From assembly GCF_040954645.1 (NCBI RefSeq), contig NC_092806.1:147216429-147280428 (forward strand): 64,000 nt of DNA. Reading direction: 5' to 3'. The first letter of the stretch is position 1. Each line of letters opens with the position of its first letter. Both the position numbers and the translations under genes were made by a program. This DNA comes from Diabrotica undecimpunctata. Taxonomy: Eukaryota > Arthropoda > Insecta > Coleoptera > Chrysomelidae. Below the pieces are notes generated by a model, which had not been told where the DNA came from, made no database searches, and saw only the letters and a list, made by a program, of their open reading frames with translations. Of this stretch, positions 58,894-64,000 are shown in pieces.

Positions 58894-59423
58894 CAATGAT
58901 ACTGACTCTAGTCACAAAAGCATTATATGTGGAGTACCTTAAGGCTTAGTATTGAGTCCACTACTCTTCCTTATCTTTATAAATGACATCACTAACTTAA
59001 AAATCGATGGAAAAATTTTCTTTTGCTGATGATACCAGTACCACCTGGAGGAACTCTAATATTGGACCTCTTCATGCAACAATAACTTATGATCTACTTA
59101 AAATAAAAACCTGGTCCGAATCTAATTTACTATCTTTTAACGTGGATAAAACAGTCGCATTATCCTATAAAGGAGCTCTTCAACCCTTGCTTCTTAATAA
59201 CAGCCAGATCAGTATCATTGATTATGTAAAATTTCTTGCAATTTTTATAGACAGCAACCTTACATAGACCCTTCATATCGATTTGTTAATTATGAAACTA
59301 GCCTCAGCCTTCTATGCAATAAGATCTGTTTCGAAGGAAATCAATTTAGCATCTTCCAAAATAACATATGTTTCTTTGTTCGGGTCTCATCTTCGATATG
59401 GTCTTCCTTTTTGGGGTTCCAGT

Positions 59424-60141
59424 TAGGGATGAGATGATGTAACTGAAGCGGGTAACCCGGAATAGGTTTCAACAGTCTATTCCACGCACCTGTGACAAAA
59501 CGTAGACGGCATCGGTTTCGATTCCAACGCCGCCGCATTAGTTCAGTAGTACACTTTGCGCATCGATCGTCAAATAAATTACAATGAAACTTAAACTGGT
59601 TTCTCGGAATAGGTTTTAGACATCAATTAAGCGTACCGTAGAGAACGCATCGGGGCGTTAATTTCGATTCCAACATCGTCGCCTTAGTTGCAAAAATATT
59701 ATTTTTAACGCGATAAGTTAAAAAGAATTTCAGGTCGGTACGGCTGCAACAGATTTCTAATTGATGGCGAGTAGACTTGTCATGTAGAAAAACATCTTCA
59801 ACTTTAGAATTTTGACTCTTTCGTACTTTATTTTTATTTGTAATCTAATCAATTAAAGTATAATCTAATCTAATCGATCCCATCTTCTGTAATAACTTAG
59901 TGTCTTTTATAATTACGTGAAAGGAAAATTTGTTTTAATAGTTGTTACATAGGTTAACGAATTGTAGGAAAAAAATATACCAAGAATTTGCTACTAGTTC
60001 GATCATTTGAATTCGATGCAATACAACAACACCAGTTGTGGCTGAATCAGAAACTCACATTAGGTTTCTGGAATAGGTATTTGTTTTGAATAGGTCCAGT
60101 TCCAACCTATTACCGAAACATGCTATTCTTTACCATCCCTA
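59424..60141. mobile_element. hAT-type MITE with 8-bp TSD inside CR1
   Basis: 718 bp beginning TAGGGATG and ending CATCCCTA, flanked by perfect GTTCCAGT (59416-59423 and 60142-60149). An 8-bp duplication with a TAGGG-type end is the hAT signature. Internally a segment of about 95 bp is tandemly repeated (59450-59545 and 59598-59693, sharing CGGAATAGG and TTTCGATTCCAAC), and GGAATAGGT motifs recur near both ends. Non-coding. Confidence 0.88.
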
Positions 60142-60175
60142 GTTCCAGTACAGCTGCCAAAATGATGTTATTTTT

Positions 60176-60703
60176 CTTCTTCTTCTTTTTACGATGAATA
60201 TCTGTTCCGGATGTTGGCGATCAAAATGGCTATCCTAACTTTGCTTGCTGCTATTCTGAATAGTCCGGTTGTCGATGTATTAAACCACTTTCTCAGGTTT
60301 TGAAGCCAAGATATTCTTCTTCTCCCCGGTCCTCTCTTTCCAAATACCTTTCCCTGAAGAATGAGTTGCAACAAGCCGTATCTCCGTTCATTCCTCATAA
60401 CATGGCCAAGATATTCTAGTTTGCGCTCTTTGATGGTGTTAATAATCTCGCATTCCTTGCCTATTCTACGTAGGACCTCAACATTAGTCACACGATCCAC
60501 CCATGAAATTCTTAAAATACGCCTGTAACACCACATCTCGAATGCCTCGAGTTTTCTTAAAGAAGCTTCGGAAAGTGTCCAAGCCTCTACTCCGTATAAT
60601 AACGTAGAAAATACATAGCATCTAATGAGAGAGATTTTGGTAGCAAGTGGTAAATCGTGACTTCTGAAAAGAGACTTCATCATTATGAAATTGTTATTTT
60701 TAA
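60176..60703 (-). mobile_element. RTE-A copy inserted in CR1, 11-bp TSD
   Basis: Flanked by ATGTTATTTTT at 60165-60175 and 60704-60714. Minus strand: LFRSHDLPLATKISLIRCYV, FSTLLYGVEAWTLSEASLRK, LEAFEMWCYRRILRISWVDR, KLEYLGHVMRNERRYGLLQL, GKVFGKRGPGRRRISW, LQNLRKWFN, ILIANIRN. AAGAAGAAG lies at the left edge. No stop within the domain. The CR1 frame resumes to the right at AIRYLFDLSRITHCRS. Confidence 0.94.
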
Positions 60704-61130
60704 ATGTTATTTTTAAATTACAAAATGAGCAATACGGTATCTTTTTGACCTCAGTAGAATAACACATTGCAGAAGCTACTTTAAAAATCACGGGATTTTA
60801 ACTCTTCCCTCTTTATATATTTTAGAAACTGTTTGCTAATTCGTAAACTTGTTAATTCGTAAACACCTATGTTTTTTCCAGCAAGACCTAACCATTACTA
60901 CTCCACCAGAAATTCAACCTTTGATGTGTATTTACCGATCCCATCCACTGCGTTAGTAAATCTATATTATATTCGGCAAAAAAATTATACAACCATCTCC
61001 CTCTGCAGCTAAAATCTACAACTTCTTTCCTTATGTTCCGTAAAATGACAAAAGCCTATCTATTTTAAAGGCCATATTATTCAGTGGAAGAGTTTCTTAA
61101 CGAATAACTAAGAAATTACAGTTCGTTTAG

Positions 61131-63511
61131 GTACAAGTAACTAAAGTTAGCTAAGAAGCAAATAAGGTGTAAAAAAACTGTAAAAGAAAACCATAGTGTG
61201 TGCGAAGTGCAATATATGTATGTGAAAAACACAGTGAAAAAACCAATGGCTGCTTCAGTTGCAGAGATGCTGCAGTTAAACATTGGAAGTCAGATTAGCC
61301 TTTTGTTTCAGACTGTTTTTTTACTAGTTCCTTAGTTTCGTAAGGTTTGTACATCTTTTCTATTAATATTTTATAAAATGCTGTATTTACTAAGAATAAA
61401 ATTCTAAGTTTAATCCAGTTCTAACATTTGTCACAACTCTCAAAAAATATATTAGCAATTTTCGAGGAGGGCATGTTTTACCCACCCTTGGGCATACATG
61501 GAACCTACATATTGTTGAGCATTTAAGGGTTAATTCATTATTTTGATGCTACATTATCCACTCTTTACAAAAATATTCAGAAGTTATCAATCAGTAACAA
61601 AGGACTGTTTATATAACTGGAGTTGAAATTGATCTAATTTGTATAGCTCAAGAAAGCGTACGAAAACACGATAATGGGAAACTTAACTAGGAACTACAGA
61701 AATCTCGAAATAAACAAGCAAAACCAAATTAGCGTCGTTATTTGAAAAATTATACCAAAGATTTCCACTGAGATATTCGTTTACGGTTTCTTTTTACGAA
61801 ACGCCCTGATACTGCGCCTTTCATTTATTCACAGCGACTATCACAAAGCACTACCGGTATAATTTTTCCATTTTTCAGGGTACAGCCGACATTTCTATTG
61901 ACTGCATAATATTTTGCTGAAGGGCACATAGATTCAATTGGTGTAAAACCACGTATTACGGAAAAAATCGGAAAAGTCGTTTCAATATTTTACCACGTAT
62001 TCGTTTTATTGGTATTCGAATGATATCGTCGCCGGTTGTTATGCCCGACACAACAGCGATTGCGATTTTGACGTAAATAATTGAAGATAACAGCTATGTA
62101 CGCAGGAAGTGTACAAAACAGATACGTTTTTGGAAAAAAAGTTAATGCAATTGACAGCCATGTTAGTAAAAATTCACTAGCTGTGTACTGAAGATAAATA
62201 AACTCTAAACGAGTCGTTAGGATTCGGTACAAAAACGAAAACGATGCTACAAGGATTGTTCGATAAGAACGTGTTCTAACACATATTTACATTACTTTTT
62301 TTCGTTGCCATCCTTTTGTTTAACTGCTTCATCTAGTGTTCCATTATTGGACATATTATGTCCGATACAAATGTTTGAACAAACAAATCATTGTTTACAC
62401 TAACAAAACTAACGGAAAACTCATAGTGGCTGGTTGGATACTAATATTAAATAAAAAAGACAGGCCAAAAACGCCTTTTTTGTAGAAGATTAATTTATAA
62501 AAATATCAGACTATCACCATCATCAGAGAATACATACAATCTGTCCCAAACCCTTCTTTCAGTGCGTCTCTAATTTTGACGTCATATAGGATTTTAAGAA
62601 TGTCGGGAATTATTGCTTGACATTTTAGTTAAATTTGACAGTTGCAGGATGGTAATCTGTCTTTTTCTAATTGAAATTTTCTAATTTCTGCCTAGCAGAA
62701 CTTAAATACTTTTATTCAAAGGTTAATAAGTACAAGTCAAAGAAATTGCACACCCACAAACTAGTACAGGTACTTTCATTCATTGTCATATAACTGTCCT
62801 CTTTCTGTATAAAAATTTTCTATAATTTAACACACATTTCAAAATATATCTCTTTAATAAATATAAATAACTTTAATAATTTAAATAATATAAAACATCA
62901 CATTTTCTTTCAACAAACAATAACATATACCTTACTCCTATATCATCTGTTAACATCCCACCCCTCAAGAAACTTCCTCCTAAGTTGTCAAAAAGTTACA
63001 ACATTGACCGAAGATCACTCATTATCAGTAATAGGGGATAGTTTGAACTATGTATCACCAATCACTACATAAAAACTCTTGTACCGGAATGTAAGTAGTA
63101 TTTTGTTTATTTCTAATTTATTACAATTCAACAGATTTTTCTTTTTTCTCTTAATAATTTGTGGGTTGTTACTTTGTCTGCTATAGTGTATTTTTATGTA
63201 TGAGAGAGTAATAAAACAATAAATTATGTATGCAAATCCCTAAACTGTTGATACGGGTGACTCAATGAAAAACAGATATTTGTCAACAAGTTTACAGAAG
63301 TATATAGGAAAACAATTTTAAATTGAGTATGACCACCAGGTATAAAGGTTGGAGCAGAATAGAATACAATAGTTGTGAGGGTTACTAATTCCTAAATAAG
63401 GTTGCCAGTGTCGGAGTGATGGAGGTTAACAGGTACTAATGAATTTGCAAGAAACGTAAGATGTTTATTTTATTGGATATATATAACCAATAAAAGTTTA
63501 ATAAGTACCTA
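61131..63511. other. No gene recognised
   Basis: About 2.4 kb of AT-rich DNA downstream of the CR1 remnant. Short frames only, no motif, splice structure or repeat that I can support. Confidence 0.55.
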
Positions 63512-63652
63512 CCTATTTGCAAAATAAAGTTTAATTCTTTAGATAAAATAAAACGTTTTATTTTATCTATTTGCAAAATAAAGTTTAATTCTTTGCCTAT
63601 TTGCAAAATAAAGTTTAATTCTTTAGATAAAATAAAACGTTTTATTTTATCT
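63512..63652. repeat. Tandem repeat with two 28-nt perfect palindromes
   Basis: The unit CTATTTGCAAAATAAAGTTT (plus AATTCTTT) occurs three times, starting near 63513, 63567 and 63597. A perfect 28-nt palindrome (AGATAAAATAAAAC and its complement) occurs at 63541-63568 and 63625-63652. The pattern indicates duplication of an 84-bp block. Confidence 0.95.
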
Positions 63653-63901
63653 GAAATGAGTGTATTCCACGAAGTAAGGGTTTCAACAATCAAACATTTA
63701 ATTCTTTAATTCCAGGAATCTACGACAGTAATTGACTAGATAATTACCTTCTAAACTTATTCCACAGAAAATGTGATAGTGGGTTTTTCCATTTTGTATA
63801 TAGGAAGGTCCAAGTGGCGTATTCAAAATTCTTAACAGTAACAGTTCACTAAAAGTAGGTACTTCAGTTGCAAGGTGCAGTTTATTGTGTATACTAGTGT
63901 T

Positions 63902-64000
63902 ATGGAAAATTTGGAAGTGCTGTGTAAACGCCGAAAAATTGGTCCTCTAACAGTTAATGAAAAAACATTAATATTTAATTGTTTTAAATCATTTACAGAC
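63902..64000 (+). CDS. Start of an ORF running off the window
   Basis: ATG at 63902, then 33 open codons to the edge: MENLEVLCKRRKIGPLTVNE, KTLIFNCFKSFTD. The basic CKRRK followed by a helical segment looks like the N-terminus of a helix-turn-helix transposase or another DNA-binding protein, but that is a guess. Too short to classify. Confidence 0.4.
   Translation, partial: MENLEVLCKRRKIGPLTVNEKTLIFNCFKSFTD

Larger units (their letters stand above)
54845..61130 (+). mobile_element. CR1-like LINE broken by five insertions
   Basis: One plus-strand non-LTR element whose protein can be followed across gaps. Endonuclease: SSMVLINIRSIRYKTDYF, gap, PIVGVTEHWLEVNEPF, KIMCGDLNFNYA. RT: KNITSTILPQQDPISYHHNL, VLVSLINDSFEKCIFPEYLK, TAIIIPLH, gap, NYRPIALVPVLSKIIERLIK, AKAFDCVNHDILIKKL, gap, IICGVP, LVLSPLLFLIFINDI, LFADDTSTTWRNSN. 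After two more gaps the C-terminal part follows: THCRSYFKNHGILTLPSLYI, TRNSTFDVYLP. Internal stops make it dead. It is the oldest layer of this locus. Confidence 0.85.

Noticed and set aside
63436..63693. 85-codon minus frame with repeated IKRFILSKELNFILQIG
   Set aside because: It is the translation of the tandem palindromic repeat and has no independent support.

Overview
The window is AT-rich eukaryotic nuclear DNA packed with decayed transposable elements. The families present (RTE-like, CR1-like, R1-clade and RNase H-bearing LINEs, a Penelope-like element, Tc1/mariner, piggyBac and hAT elements, a gypsy remnant, a tRNA-derived SINE) point to an insect. A beetle is my best guess, but the sequence does not prove it. 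I found no intact host gene, tRNA, rRNA, operon or CRISPR array. The only recognisable host sequence is a broken, intron-containing piece of the translation factor eIF5 at 14252-14770. An open reading frame starting at 63902 runs off the window end.

Layout. 1-2070: a mariner-like element with TIRs of about 236 bp. 3036-7720: LINE fragments and a gypsy fragment lacking its integrase core. 7822-8571: a Penelope GIY-YIG fragment and a TA palindrome. 9497-9789: a tRNA-type SINE. 9864-11700: a second mariner-like element. 14064-14770: a 68-bp RTE copy beside the eIF5 fragment. 16095-17914: a mariner transposase remnant, then an RTE copy. 18084-19791: a Penelope-like element with inverted long repeats, a 29-bp one-sided extension, a 13-bp target duplication and hammerhead-like motifs. 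20563-25936: RTE copies, one nearly complete through its reverse transcriptase. 26156-28420: piggyBac and Tc1 remnants. 29544-35215: more LINE remnants. 38565-42925: RTE copies and a rearranged mariner. 43300-47038: an R1 LINE, a TTAA-flanked foldback element and RTE copies. 48183-53440: RTE, a putative solo LTR inside a TA microsatellite, and Tc1 and R1 fragments. 54845-61130: one CR1-like LINE split by five later insertions. 61131-64000: mostly featureless, with a palindromic tandem repeat and the terminal ORF start.

The strongest pattern is the RTE-like population. One group (called RTE-A here) ends in GGCAC plus AAG repeats; a second (RTE-B) ends in GAT repeats. Most of the copies whose two ends can both be located have direct target duplications of 9-13 bp, usually exactly 11. 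These duplications define insertion boundaries to the base and let nested insertions be ordered. Nothing here looks like a coordinated new host system. The items most worth following up are the Penelope element, the 11-bp RTE signature, the eIF5 fragment and the layered CR1 locus.
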